From Candidatus Protochlamydia sp. (GTDB taxonomy: Bacteria > Chlamydiota > Chlamydiia > Chlamydiales > Parachlamydiaceae), in contig JACDAQ010000012.1 of the NCBI GenBank assembly GCA_013695355.1, positions 1 through 64,000 on the forward strand: 64,000 nt of DNA, given 5' to 3'. Both the position numbers and the translations under genes were made by a program. The notes below the pieces were generated by a model. That model did no database searches and was not told the DNA's origin. It saw only the letters and a program-made list of their open reading frames with translations. Below, piece by piece: positions 33,608 to 44,473 of the stretch (positions are counted from its first letter, which is position 1; each line of letters starts with the position of its first letter).

Positions 33608-34831
33608 TTATTTTTTGAAATACGTGTCCATTTCCCATTCGTTAAACACATTTGAAAGAATTTTACATCTAAGTTCAGCCAGCGCATCTTCTCTTTTTTG
33701 GATAAATTTTCTCATTTGGAAGGGAATTGAAACTATTTGAATTTCGCATTCTTGTTCTTCAAGGATGGGGGGTAGGTCTATAGGGGGTAGTTTGGTTTCG
33801 AATTCATTGTGGATACCTGTCTTAGTTTTCAAGAATACTTCTATTAGAAATTCTATCTTCTCTTCGATTATTTCCTGATCGCTTTTGCTATAGTAATCAA
33901 GTTTGATGTCGTATAAAGTAGGAATTAAGCTTTCAATTTTCATTAATTGATTTTGGAGAACATCTAACCCTAAAATGCTGAGCTCTTGTTTTTTTAAACT
34001 ATTAAGAATCATTAGACGATGAGTAACACTATCAATCCCCTTAATAAGAGAATCGGCTTTTGCTCCTGTATAATAATATAGATTATTATTCAATGAACCG
34101 CTTAAGAATATTTCTTGAGGCTCATCATAATTAATTTTGTTTGAAAGAATTGAGCCTTCCAGAGATTGGAGAGTTTGTACAAGATGAAAAGCAACATCAT
34201 TAATGCCAGTTTTGGCTTCGAAACCCAGATTGTTTGATTCGATGTTAGTCATTTGATTTTCGGAGATCTCTTCAAAAGCTGTAAAATAACCATTATCTTC
34301 ATATTTGTCGGTGCTCCCATCGGATAGGGAGGAATAGTCTGATTGGGTATCGCTATAATCTTTTGGCAGCCCAGGCGGCAGATCTGTTGGAGGGGAGTTA
34401 TTTTTTAATTTTTGTTCGATTGCCATTAATGACTGAAAGTATGTTTGACATATGCTATTTACTTTTTCTTCTACTTTTAATTTATCGTATTTGCTGTAAG
34501 GCGACAGGTCTATTCGATTTAATATAGGCAGAAATTGTTTAATTTTTTTAATAAGATTTAAAAGTTCTTCTGCATCTGAAATGCACATAGTTTCGGGTAG
34601 ATTTGCATGGAAAGTTAAAATTTTGTCTTGAAGACAATCAAAACCTTTGAAAAGGGGAATAGTGTCATCTCCCAACCAGCTTTCATTAGTACTACGTGTA
34701 ACTTTATGAAACACATTATTATGGTCATTAAAACCAATTTTATCATTATCTGTACTAGTATTTTGAAATGATTTGAAAATTTCTATTATACTATAAGCTT
34801 CATTTAATGAAGTATTTACTATACTATTCAT
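33608..34831 (-). CDS. Unknown protein of two tandem ~170-residue repeats
   Basis: No family recognised. The 407-residue protein consists of two diverged copies of one module. YSKYDKLKVEEKVNSICQTY and NNSPPTDLPPGLP (residues ~108-157) correspond to YYSKSDQEIIEEKIEFLIEV and KLPPIDLPPILEE (~313-365). The modules are joined by an acidic, Ser/Tyr-rich linker (SDTQSDYSSLSDGSTDKYED). No signal peptide or membrane helix is present. It is AT-rich and monocistronic, bordered by repeats. An effector role is possible but not shown by the sequence. Confidence 0.65.
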   Translation of the reverse strand: MNSIVNTSLNEAYSIIEIFKSFQNTSTDNDKIGFNDHNNVFHKVTRSTNESWLGDDTIPLFKGFDCLQDKILTFHANLPETMCISDAEELLNLIKKIKQFLPILNRIDLSPYSKYDKLKVEEKVNSICQTYFQSLMAIEQKLKNNSPPTDLPPGLPKDYSDTQSDYSSLSDGSTDKYEDNGYFTAFEEISENQMTNIESNNLGFEAKTGINDVAFHLVQTLQSLEGSILSNKINYDEPQEIFLSGSLNNNLYYYTGAKADSLIKGIDSVTHRLMILNSLKKQELSILGLDVLQNQLMKIESLIPTLYDIKLDYYSKSDQEIIEEKIEFLIEVFLKTKTGIHNEFETKLPPIDLPPILEEQECEIQIVSIPFQMRKFIQKREDALAELRCKILSNVFNEWEMDTYFKK

Positions 34832-35098
34832 TTTTGCACCTAATTTTTGTTAACTAATTTTAATTATAGCTAATCTTTGTAGTATTTATATTAATTAATC
34901 ATTTATTTCTTATTAAATATTATATAAAAAATACTACATAAAATTTGACGCTCTTATTCTTCTCTAAAACTAAAACTTGACATGTTTACATGAACTCTTT
35001 TTCTGTAGGTTGTCGCATCAGCTATGATACAAAGTATCTTTATGTTAAACTTCAGTTGGGTATAACATGCATTCTTAAACCAGACTATTTCGTAATTT

Positions 35099-36322
35099 AT
35101 GGACTCCTTCAATCAGGCCAAATCAATTGTCTCCACCCTTAATAAAGCAGGATTCATAGCATATTTTGCTGGCGGTTGGGTCAGGGATTATGTCATGGGA
35201 CATCCTTCCGAAGATATAGACATCGCTACAAATGCCTCCCCGCAGGAAATTATGCACCTTTTTCCTAATACCATTTTAGTTGGGTTGGCTTTTGGGGTTG
35301 TGATTGTTGTCAAGGAGGGGCATCAATTTGAAGTAGCGACATTTCGAAAAGATCTCGGTTATGAGGACGGGCGTCATCCCACAGGCATTGTCCAGTCAAC
35401 ACCTCAGGAAGATGCACTTAGAAGAGATTTCACGATCAACGGCATGTTTTATGACCCTTTAGAGGAAGTCATTCATGATTACGTGCATGGCAGGGAAGAT
35501 ATTCAACGGGCCATTATCCGGACCATCGGGAATCCTTACGACCGTTTTTTTGAAGACCGCCTCCGGATGCTGCGCGCCTTCCGTTTTTCGGCAAGATTCG
35601 GCTTTACAATAGAACCTGAAACACAACAGGCAATAATGGAAAATGCCGAGAAATTATTTCCATCAGTGGCAATGGAACGGGTTTGGCAAGAATTTAATAA
35701 AATGGCCGCTTATAAAAGTTTTGATCAGGCGTTAGTTGAAATGCATCGCTCAACTCTTTTAGATGTGATTTTTCCTGAAATAATCGGTATGCATATAAAA
35801 GATCTAAGACATAGCGTAGCTTCCTTTGCTCATTTTCCTGCCGGTTGCCCCACTATACTTTACCTCATCGCTCTTTTGCCAACTATTGCATTGGATCAAA
35901 AAATTGAGATTGTCAAAAGGCTCAAGGCCTCAAAAAAAGATATGAAGCTCGTAGAATATGTCGAGCATTTAAAAGTACTTTTAATGAAAGAGGCTGAACC
36001 TTACGAATGGGCTAAATTTTTTGCTGATCCCTTCTGGCAGCTTGCTCTTAAATGGATTGCAGCCCCTTTTTCAGCCCCTGAAAGGGAAGCCTTTTTGTAT
36101 GAAAAGATAAAATATATGGAAAGCTTATCGCCCCATGTCCAACGGATCCGCGACAATGTGCCTTTGATTACAGCGGCACACTTGCAAAAAGAGGGGGTCC
36201 TTCCCGGGAGGCAGATGGGACTTATAATGAAAGTAGCTGAAAAAATGGCAGTGAATAGTAATTTTAATGAGGCAGAGGCATTAATGATAGCGCTAAAACA
36301 ATCCCCTTTATGGAAAACCTGA
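35099..36322 (+). CDS. pcnB: Poly(A) polymerase / tRNA nucleotidyltransferase family protein
   Basis: A class II nucleotidyltransferase of 407 residues. GGWVRDYVMG (residues 21-30) is the helix-turn signature and EDIDIATNA carries the catalytic DxD. RRDFTINGMFYD and RFFEDRLRMLRAFRFSARFG are the neck-domain motifs shared by bacterial poly(A) polymerases and CCA-adding enzymes. These two activities cannot be told apart with certainty by eye. The tRNA-Gly in this window lacks encoded CCA, so the organism needs a CCA-adding enzyme. It heads a run with the SpoU and rsgA genes. Confidence 0.88.
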   Translation: MDSFNQAKSIVSTLNKAGFIAYFAGGWVRDYVMGHPSEDIDIATNASPQEIMHLFPNTILVGLAFGVVIVVKEGHQFEVATFRKDLGYEDGRHPTGIVQSTPQEDALRRDFTINGMFYDPLEEVIHDYVHGREDIQRAIIRTIGNPYDRFFEDRLRMLRAFRFSARFGFTIEPETQQAIMENAEKLFPSVAMERVWQEFNKMAAYKSFDQALVEMHRSTLLDVIFPEIIGMHIKDLRHSVASFAHFPAGCPTILYLIALLPTIALDQKIEIVKRLKASKKDMKLVEYVEHLKVLLMKEAEPYEWAKFFADPFWQLALKWIAAPFSAPEREAFLYEKIKYMESLSPHVQRIRDNVPLITAAHLQKEGVLPGRQMGLIMKVAEKMAVNSNFNEAEALMIALKQSPLWKT

Positions 36323-36323
36323 C

Positions 36324-37085
36324 ATGACAGAACCCCACTTTATTACAAGTTTACAGCATCCTTATGTCAAGCATCTGGTTAAGCTAAGAGATGACAGCAG
36401 CTACCGGTTTAGGGAGCGTGCTTTTCTTTTAGAAGGGATTAAAGCAATCCGGGAAGCCGCTCCGTATATTAAAAGCTTGGCCTATACCTCGGCTTATCTC
36501 CCTTTTCTTAAGCTTCAGGCAAAAGAAGAATGGCATGTGACTGAAGAGATCCTTAAAAAAGTTTGTTCTACTATCACTCCCGAAGGTGTTGTAGCTGAAA
36601 TGTACATGCCCCCATTTTCTGCGCTTAATGAATCTTCATCCATTTTAGCTTTAGATGGAGTCAGCGATCCGGGCAATTTGGGCACGTTGATGCGCACCGC
36701 TCTGGCGTTGGGATGGGATGGCATTTTTCTTTTGCCAAACTGCTGCGATCCATATAATGAAAAAGTCTTGCGGGCAGCCCGAGGGGCCCATTTTAAGATC
36801 CCTATGAAAAAAGGGACATTTGAAGAGCTCCGGCAGGTGTGTGAAGAATGTAATTTTAAGCCCTTCGTTGCAAGCCTGCGCGGGATGGCCCCTGATGAGG
36901 TCCCCTCTTCGGAAAAAAAAATCCTGGTTCTTGGAAATGAAGCGCGTGGAGCTTCCCAAAAAATACAGGCGTACTGCTCACCTGTGACTATTCCAATGCC
37001 GGGAGAAATGGAATCTTTAAATGTTGCAGTGGCGGGCGGAATCCTGCTCTATTTGTTAAAAAAGGTAAGTCAAAATGAGCGATAA
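36324..37085 (+). CDS. SpoU/TrmH-family RNA 2'-O-methyltransferase
   Basis: A 253-residue SPOUT methyltransferase that transfers a methyl group from S-adenosylmethionine to a ribose 2'-OH in rRNA or tRNA. The three family motifs are visible: DGVSDPGNLGTLMRTALALG (motif 1, Asn-Arg), VLGNEARGAS (motif 2), and IPMPGEMESLNVAVAGGIL (motif 3, forming the knot). A short N-terminal substrate-binding domain precedes them. It begins one base after the pcnB stop and overlaps rsgA by 11 bases. Confidence 0.92.
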   Translation: MTEPHFITSLQHPYVKHLVKLRDDSSYRFRERAFLLEGIKAIREAAPYIKSLAYTSAYLPFLKLQAKEEWHVTEEILKKVCSTITPEGVVAEMYMPPFSALNESSSILALDGVSDPGNLGTLMRTALALGWDGIFLLPNCCDPYNEKVLRAARGAHFKIPMKKGTFEELRQVCEECNFKPFVASLRGMAPDEVPSSEKKILVLGNEARGASQKIQAYCSPVTIPMPGEMESLNVAVAGGILLYLLKKVSQNER

Positions 37086-38220
37086 AAAAAAAGAAGAAGA
37101 CTTTAATTGGCGCGATCCCGAAGAGGAGTATTTTCAAGTCAGAAAAGAAAGCCGCATGGACCGGAAGCGGGCCGCCTCAAAAGACCGCTCAAAATATAAA
37201 AAAACGGACCAGGAAAAATACTTAAAGAATTTAGATATTGAGCATCAACAAAAACTTAGCAAACAGGAATGGCTTGAAGGCAGGGTTTTAACGATCATTC
37301 CACAAGGAATTATTGTCGATTGCAACGGTGAAATGATACGCTGTGTTTTAAAAGGGCTCCTTAAAAGAGACAGGACGTCAGCTAAAAATTTAGTGGCGGT
37401 AGGCGACATTGTACTCTTTGAAAAAACCGACCAGGGTGAGGGGATCATTGCCAGCGTCAAGCCAAGGCGCACCGTCCTTTCACGCGCCGATAATTTATCC
37501 AGACGCAAAGAACAGCTCATAGCGGTTAATATTGATCAAGTCATTATCACGGCATCTGTCGTAAACCCTCCAATAAAAGCTCCCCTGATCGACCGTTACA
37601 TTATTGCCGCCCACAAAGGGGGGATGGAACCAATCATTGTCATTAACAAAATAGATCTACTTGATTCGGAAGAAGAAGATGCTGTTTTGAGGGAACAGGA
37701 AAGGGACTTTTATGAAGAACTCTTAAAAGCCTATGCGGCGATCGGGATTCAGGTGATTCCGGTGAGTGCTGTGCAGAATATTGGCATTGAAGCGTTAAGA
37801 GCGGCCATGCAAGGGAAAACTTCAGTTTTTTCAGGACAATCCGGAGTTGGCAAATCCTCATTAATTAACCGAATGACCGGCCTTGATTTACGGGTGGGAT
37901 TGACCGTTGATAGGACTAAAAAAGGTTCTCATACTACTTCGATTACGCAGCTCATCCCCTTGGAATTTGGCGGGTGGTGTGTGGATACACCAGGAATTAA
38001 AAGTTTTGGTGTCTGGGATTTGGACAAAGATGAAGTGGAGGGATATTTTCCGGAAATCCATGCTTGTGGTTTAAACTGCAAATTTCCCGATTGCACCCAC
38101 ACGCATGAAGACAATTGTGCGGTGCAGCAGGCGGTCGAAGAAGAGCAAATCTCTTTCATCCGTTTTTTATCTTATCAGGCTTTAATGGAGAGTGTCAAAG
38201 AAAAGCATGTCAGACGATAG
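37075..38220 (+). CDS. rsgA: Ribosome small-subunit GTPase RsgA
   Basis: RsgA checks and releases factors from nearly mature 30S subunits. The 381-residue protein has a charged N-terminal extension of ~65 residues, an OB fold, then a circularly permuted GTPase with G4 (VINKIDLL) preceding G1 (GQSGVGKSSLINRM) and G3 (DTPGI). The C-terminal zinc site is CGLNCKFPDCTHTHEDNC. The initiating ATG lies inside the end of the methyltransferase gene. Confidence 0.95.
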   Translation: MSDKKKEEDFNWRDPEEEYFQVRKESRMDRKRAASKDRSKYKKTDQEKYLKNLDIEHQQKLSKQEWLEGRVLTIIPQGIIVDCNGEMIRCVLKGLLKRDRTSAKNLVAVGDIVLFEKTDQGEGIIASVKPRRTVLSRADNLSRRKEQLIAVNIDQVIITASVVNPPIKAPLIDRYIIAAHKGGMEPIIVINKIDLLDSEEEDAVLREQERDFYEELLKAYAAIGIQVIPVSAVQNIGIEALRAAMQGKTSVFSGQSGVGKSSLINRMTGLDLRVGLTVDRTKKGSHTTSITQLIPLEFGGWCVDTPGIKSFGVWDLDKDEVEGYFPEIHACGLNCKFPDCTHTHEDNCAVQQAVEEEQISFIRFLSYQALMESVKEKHVRR

Positions 38221-38308
38221 CGAACTTCGTATGATGGATCTAAAGCATTTTTCAAACGCACTGCGAATGAATAGAACAGTGCTGTACTTAATATGGTAAA
38301 AGTTAATA

Positions 38309-38471
38309 TATACCCAAGTGAACTCAATAATTGGATTTGGGCTAGCTTGAAAGCTCCCGCGGTTGACGGATCTAAAACGACCCCATATTATAATATTGGG
38401 TCGCTTTAGATACGCCAACCCCGGGGCTTTGAAGCAGTCCAAATACCAATTTTTGAATTCACTTGGGTATA
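38309..38471. repeat. Full-length family-1 palindromic repeat (MITE-like)
   Basis: 163 bp with TATACCCAAGTGAACTCA at the left end and TGAATTCACTTGGGTATA at the right. Inner arms AGCTCCCGCGGTTGACGGAT and its imperfect complement flank an AT-rich core. It matches 63036-63199 in opposite orientation. It fills half of the gap between rsgA and eno and may influence termination of rsgA or expression of eno. Confidence 0.9.
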
Positions 38472-38500
38472 CATAGATACTAAAGAATAAATTGTACTAA

Positions 38501-39877
<1,377 letters not shown>

Positions 39878-39889
39878 ATTGAAAGGTAT

Positions 39890-40291
39890 ATGAAAGATCG
39901 GGACGTTTTAACGATTGCCATTTTTGGCGAGGCTGAAAGAGGGGAGTTTCATACCGCTTATTTATGCCGCGAATTGACGGAACTTGATCAATACCTGGGA
40001 AATCCTCCTCCGCATAGTCTTGGATTAGATTATGCGGTGCAAGCTCTGCTTTTTAAAAGAAACCTAATTTTTCTTCGCGTAATGGAAGAAGGATTTAGTA
40101 TGCAGGACTATATTTTAGGTGCAAAGCTGCTTGAAACGCAGAAGCTCATTCCTAATTTAGATGCAATTTGCGTCCCCGGAGTGGGCGATCAAAAAATTCT
40201 GGATACCCTTCAGCCTCTCTGTCAGCTTTATCATAGCATATTGATCACGAACCAATCAGATTTTTACGATTATTTGACTTCTTCGCGCTAG
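39890..40291 (+). CDS. Small protein of unknown function downstream of eno
   Basis: A 133-residue product I do not recognise. It begins VLTIAIFGEAERGEFHTAYL and alternates strands and helices (LIFLRVMEEG, LDAICVPGVG, HSILITNQSDFYDYL), which suggests a small Rossmann-like alpha/beta fold without a P-loop. There is no signal peptide. It starts 13 bases after eno with AAGG upstream, so it is probably co-transcribed. Confidence 0.65.
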   Translation: MKDRDVLTIAIFGEAERGEFHTAYLCRELTELDQYLGNPPPHSLGLDYAVQALLFKRNLIFLRVMEEGFSMQDYILGAKLLETQKLIPNLDAICVPGVGDQKILDTLQPLCQLYHSILITNQSDFYDYLTSSR

Positions 40292-40410
40292 TATACTCAT
40301 TTCAATTTTCTAATAACAATTTCTGTAAATATTATTTAATTGATCTAATTCGTTTTTAATACTAAAATATCAGCTATTATTTCAAAATTTTTCATTATAA
40401 TAGGTGAATT

Positions 40411-42051
40411 ATGACAAAATGGCTGTTTTTTATTTTTTTATGGTTTTTTACGATAGACGCTTTGTCATATAAAGATTCAATGCAAGAGGACCTCAGGGTA
40501 ATCAAACATCTTTTTGAAGTGAGTTATGCTCCAGCTGAATGGAAAAAAGAATATTTAGGTTGGGATCTCGAAATAGCTTATGAAAATGCCAAAAATGAAA
40601 TTTCCAGTACACCTGATCTAACTTTGAAACAATATCAGCAAATTTTGAAGAAATTTTTAGCTACTACCCAAGATTATCATGTCTCCATTCAATTTTATTC
40701 AACTGAAAATGCGACACTCCCCTTTGAAGTAAAAACTGTTAACAATAGAACCTTTATTGATTGGTATGATAAATCCAAGATGCAAAAAAATGCGATCAAT
40801 ATAGGCGATGAGCTTATTGAATTCGATGGAAATCCGATTGATGAAGTCTTGAAGGAAATTAAAATGAACAATCGTTTAGGTACTAATCCTTATACCGATC
40901 AGGGGTTGGCTGATAATTACCTTACCCACCGCTCAGGAGTAAGAGGGGATAACGTTCCTAGTGGGACAGTGCTCATTGCATTACGCAGTTGCAAAGATGC
41001 AAAATTGAATGTTTTTAATATCGAATGGATTTACCAACCTGAGCTTATTGAAGTTCCTTCTGCAATGTTCCGTACAGAACAAGAAAATTTACAAAGAAAA
41101 AATTTAGGCTCAAGATATAGCTTCGTACCAAAGTTAGGTAAGGTAAAATGGAGATGGAAAGATAAACCAATAAAAAGAGGCATTCTCAAAGACTCTTGGA
41201 ATTTTTATATTAATCAAAAAGAGGAAAATAAGCCTTTTTGGAATGCCTATATTTATAAAAATAAAGACGGCCGACAAATAGGGTATATACGCATTCCTGC
41301 TTACCGCTATGATGGTTCTTATGAATTAGAAGAGAAGATTATATTGAGCAGCTTTGCTAAAATTATTTCCTACATGCAAAAGTCAACAGAGGCGCTGGTG
41401 ATTGATCAGGTGAATAATCCCGGAGGTTCTTTAGATTTAACTTATAGTTTGGCGTCTATGCTGACAAATAGCCCTCTATCCGCCATAAAAAACCGGATTA
41501 AAATTACTCAAGAAGATGTTTATGATGCAGTAGAGAAACTAAAAAATAATGGGGCCATGGAAGAGAAAGAAATATTATACAATAATGCTATTATACAAGA
41601 ATGGAATGAAGGGAGAACTTTGACAAATCCACTTTTTGTTGGCGGAATAGATATTATCGAACCCAATAAAAGGACTAACTATACTAAACCTATTCTTTTT
41701 TTAATCAATGAATTGAGCATATCATGTGGTGATATAATGCCCGCTATTTTGCAGGATAATCATAGAGCTGTGATTTTTGGAAATCAAACAGCTGGAGCGG
41801 GTGGCGGAGTAAGACAACATACTTTTCCGAATCAAAACGGAATAAGATCCATTAATTATACTTGTACGCTAGGTGAAAGAACTAACTTTCAGAAAATCGA
41901 AAACCAGGGAATAAAGCCGGATATCGAATATAAAATTGGCATCAATGATATAAAAAATCAATATGCGGATTATGGGAAGGCTGTCAATGAAGCAATCTCT
42001 AAAATGCTTCCCGCCAAGCCTAAACCAAAAAAGAAACGCCTATCTTTTTAG
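40411..42051 (+). CDS. CPAF-like secreted S41 protease
   Basis: Homologue of the chlamydial protease-like activity factor, a serine protease exported through a Sec signal and, in Chlamydia, released to the host cytosol. The N-terminal MTKWLFFIFLWFFTIDALS is a signal peptide. SYAPAEWKKEYLGWDL and DYHVSIQFYSTENATLPF align with the CPAF N-terminal domain. The catalytic triad is complete: His90 in DYHVS, Ser438 in SISCGDIMPAIL, and Glu497 in IENQGIKPD. IDQVNNPGGSLDLTYSLASM and GNQTAGAGG are also conserved. At 546 residues it is about 50-60 shorter than the C. trachomatis protein; the internal cleavage/inhibitory segment appears shorter. Confidence 0.92.
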   Translation: MTKWLFFIFLWFFTIDALSYKDSMQEDLRVIKHLFEVSYAPAEWKKEYLGWDLEIAYENAKNEISSTPDLTLKQYQQILKKFLATTQDYHVSIQFYSTENATLPFEVKTVNNRTFIDWYDKSKMQKNAINIGDELIEFDGNPIDEVLKEIKMNNRLGTNPYTDQGLADNYLTHRSGVRGDNVPSGTVLIALRSCKDAKLNVFNIEWIYQPELIEVPSAMFRTEQENLQRKNLGSRYSFVPKLGKVKWRWKDKPIKRGILKDSWNFYINQKEENKPFWNAYIYKNKDGRQIGYIRIPAYRYDGSYELEEKIILSSFAKIISYMQKSTEALVIDQVNNPGGSLDLTYSLASMLTNSPLSAIKNRIKITQEDVYDAVEKLKNNGAMEEKEILYNNAIIQEWNEGRTLTNPLFVGGIDIIEPNKRTNYTKPILFLINELSISCGDIMPAILQDNHRAVIFGNQTAGAGGGVRQHTFPNQNGIRSINYTCTLGERTNFQKIENQGIKPDIEYKIGINDIKNQYADYGKAVNEAISKMLPAKPKPKKKRLSF

Positions 42052-42241
42052 CCGTATTGAAAAAGTGAATTTTTGTAGTGGAGCAACTTAATTATTATAA
42101 ATTTATATTATGAGCATTTTAAAAAATAATTTTAACTTTTTTTAATGCTAAAAATCGGCTTATTATGAAAAAATTCAATAGGTTGTAAAAGAATGTCAAT
42201 TTAGAGTAATATTACGTTTTAGATTAAACCTTGGAGTGTTA

Positions 42242-44473
42242 ATGAACGAAACTTTGATAAGTCCCTTTCCTCATACCATCAACGAAAGCCATGCTGCATC
42301 CCAAAAGGGCAAGCTCGGTACCTTTATGGGCGCCTATCTTCCCAGCGTGGTAATGCTTTTTGGTGTAGTCATTTTTCTACGCTTGGGCTGGATTATGGGT
42401 AATGTTGGTCTATACACAACTCTTTTGATCATTACATTTGCTTGTTCGATCATACTTATTACTATCCTCTCATTATCTTCGGCGGCTACAAATATTCAGG
42501 TCGGAAAGGGAGGCACTTATTTTATGGTTTCCCGGGCATTAGGACTCGAGCTGGGAAGTGCGATCGGCCTCTCCCTATTTTTAAAGCAAAGCATTTGCGT
42601 GGCATTTGCAGTGATTGGCTTTTCCGAATCTTTTCATGGGTTATTTCCTCAATTTTCCTTCCAGACCATCGGACTTTCAACTCTTGCCATCCTGACCATT
42701 GTTAACTTTATATCCACAAAATTTGTTTTAAAGATTCAAGTTTTTTTGTTCGGCATTATTGCTGTCTCCTTATTTTCTTTTTTCAGCGGCCAGGAAATTG
42801 CCACCACTTACTCAAGCCTTGAACCAACCAATTCTGGAATGTCATTTTGGATGGCCTTTGCCATTTTTTTTCCGGCCATGACAGGCCTTGAATCGAGCCT
42901 TTCATTATCAGGGGATTTAAAAAACCCAAGCCGCTCTCTTCCGGTTGGAGTGATCTCAGCTGTGATCACTGCCTATGTTTTCTTCATGCTGATGGCCTGC
43001 TTTCTTTGGGCTAATGCTCCTCAGCAGGTACTTATTGAAGATAAATTAATTATTCAGCACATCTCCAAATATGAATCGCTAATTATTTTAGGGATATGGG
43101 GCGCAACCCTCTCGACCGCTCTTGGGGCAATGTTAGGAGCTCCCAAAACTCTGCAGGCCCTTGCTGAAGATAAAGTTGTACCCTCCTTTTTAGGCAGGGG
43201 AGTAGGCAGTAGCAACGAGCCTCGATTTGCCACCTCGATTACTGTATTGATCGCCCTTGTCTCAATTTTATTTGGAAGTATCAATGCGATCGCCCCCATA
43301 TTAACCATGATCTGTTTGAGCGCTTATGCTATTTTGAACCTTTCGACAGGACTTGAAGATCTCATGGACAATCCCAGCTGGCGGCCTACCTTCCCCAGCC
43401 ATTGGTTCGTGTCTTTTTTTGGCGCACTCCTTTGCGTGATCGCTATGTTAATGATCAATGCGGGCGCGGCCCTTATTGTCGTATTTGGCATTGCAGGCTT
43501 TTATTGTTTTTTTAATCACAAAAAAATTGATGCCTCCTGGGAAGATATCCGGTATGGAATTTTGATGTTTTTTGCCCGTTTTGCGCTCTACCGCCTGGCA
43601 TGCCAGGAGCCTTCTTCCCGTTCGTGGAGGCCAAATTGTTTGGTTTTTACTGACAAACCGTTCGAGATCTCAAATTCTTTGTTAAATTTTACAGCAGCCA
43701 TTACGCAAACTAAAGGTTTTTTAACGATGGCAAGTATCTTGCCAAAAGCCATTGGTTTTAAAAAGAACAAGCAAGCCCTTCAAAAAAAGATCAGAACACT
43801 TTTTGCTCAGTATAATATTGAAGCTTTCATTAGCATCAGTGAAGCTGATCGCATTCCAATGGGCATGAAACGTATAATTACGCATCACGGACTTGGCCCC
43901 TTGACCCCTAACACTTGCGTATGGGGAGGAATATCACAGGAAGAAGATCTGCCTGATTATTTAGATGTGATAAAATTTGCCTATGATCACGGAAGAAACG
44001 TTGTAATCATCAATGATAAGCTCCAAAAAGGCATTAAAGGCGATATTCATGTATGGTGGGATGAAAAAAATCCTCACAATACCGAAATCATGCTTGTCAT
44101 GGCCTATATGCTAAGCAAGCACTCAAGAAAAAGCCAGGTTTTCCTGGTCGGTATCTCTCCCAATGAGGAAAGCAAAAATAAGAAAATCGAAGAATTCAAC
44201 GAGATCATACTACGGAACCGCTTGAAAATTGAGCCGCGGGTTCTAATTCCCTCTTCGCTATCTATTGATGATCTTGATTTGGTAAAGAAGTTTTCTGCTC
44301 AGGCAGCCATCGTCTTTCTAAGTTTACGCCCCTTCAGCCCGCATGAGACATTGGTTGAATACGCTGATTACTTTAAAAAACTTCCGCATAAGGACAGCAG
44401 CTTTCCGATGGTTGCGCTTGTGCTGGGGGCAAAACAAACTGATCTGCATGAAATCGTCCAAATAAATGTCTGA
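42242..44473 (+). CDS. Cation-chloride cotransporter-like (SLC12/APC superfamily) permease
   Basis: A 744-residue membrane transporter. The first ~440 residues carry about 12 helices, opening with LGTFMGAYLPSVVMLFGVVIFLRLGWIMGNVGL, close to helix 1 of Na-K-Cl cotransporters. VGKGGTYFMVSRALGLELGSAIG is the helix 3 signature. A soluble C-terminal domain of ~300 residues follows (KQALQKKIRTLFAQYNIEAF onward), as in eukaryotic relatives. It would couple cation and chloride movement across the inner membrane. The ATG at 42242 has TTGGAG upstream. It overlaps mutL by 8 bases. Confidence 0.87.
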   Translation: MNETLISPFPHTINESHAASQKGKLGTFMGAYLPSVVMLFGVVIFLRLGWIMGNVGLYTTLLIITFACSIILITILSLSSAATNIQVGKGGTYFMVSRALGLELGSAIGLSLFLKQSICVAFAVIGFSESFHGLFPQFSFQTIGLSTLAILTIVNFISTKFVLKIQVFLFGIIAVSLFSFFSGQEIATTYSSLEPTNSGMSFWMAFAIFFPAMTGLESSLSLSGDLKNPSRSLPVGVISAVITAYVFFMLMACFLWANAPQQVLIEDKLIIQHISKYESLIILGIWGATLSTALGAMLGAPKTLQALAEDKVVPSFLGRGVGSSNEPRFATSITVLIALVSILFGSINAIAPILTMICLSAYAILNLSTGLEDLMDNPSWRPTFPSHWFVSFFGALLCVIAMLMINAGAALIVVFGIAGFYCFFNHKKIDASWEDIRYGILMFFARFALYRLACQEPSSRSWRPNCLVFTDKPFEISNSLLNFTAAITQTKGFLTMASILPKAIGFKKNKQALQKKIRTLFAQYNIEAFISISEADRIPMGMKRIITHHGLGPLTPNTCVWGGISQEEDLPDYLDVIKFAYDHGRNVVIINDKLQKGIKGDIHVWWDEKNPHNTEIMLVMAYMLSKHSRKSQVFLVGISPNEESKNKKIEEFNEIILRNRLKIEPRVLIPSSLSIDDLDLVKKFSAQAAIVFLSLRPFSPHETLVEYADYFKKLPHKDSSFPMVALVLGAKQTDLHEIVQINV

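Noticed and set aside
34977-35010. TTGACA-type promoter candidate before pcnB
   Set aside because: The -35 is perfect but no convincing -10 lies 16-18 bases downstream.
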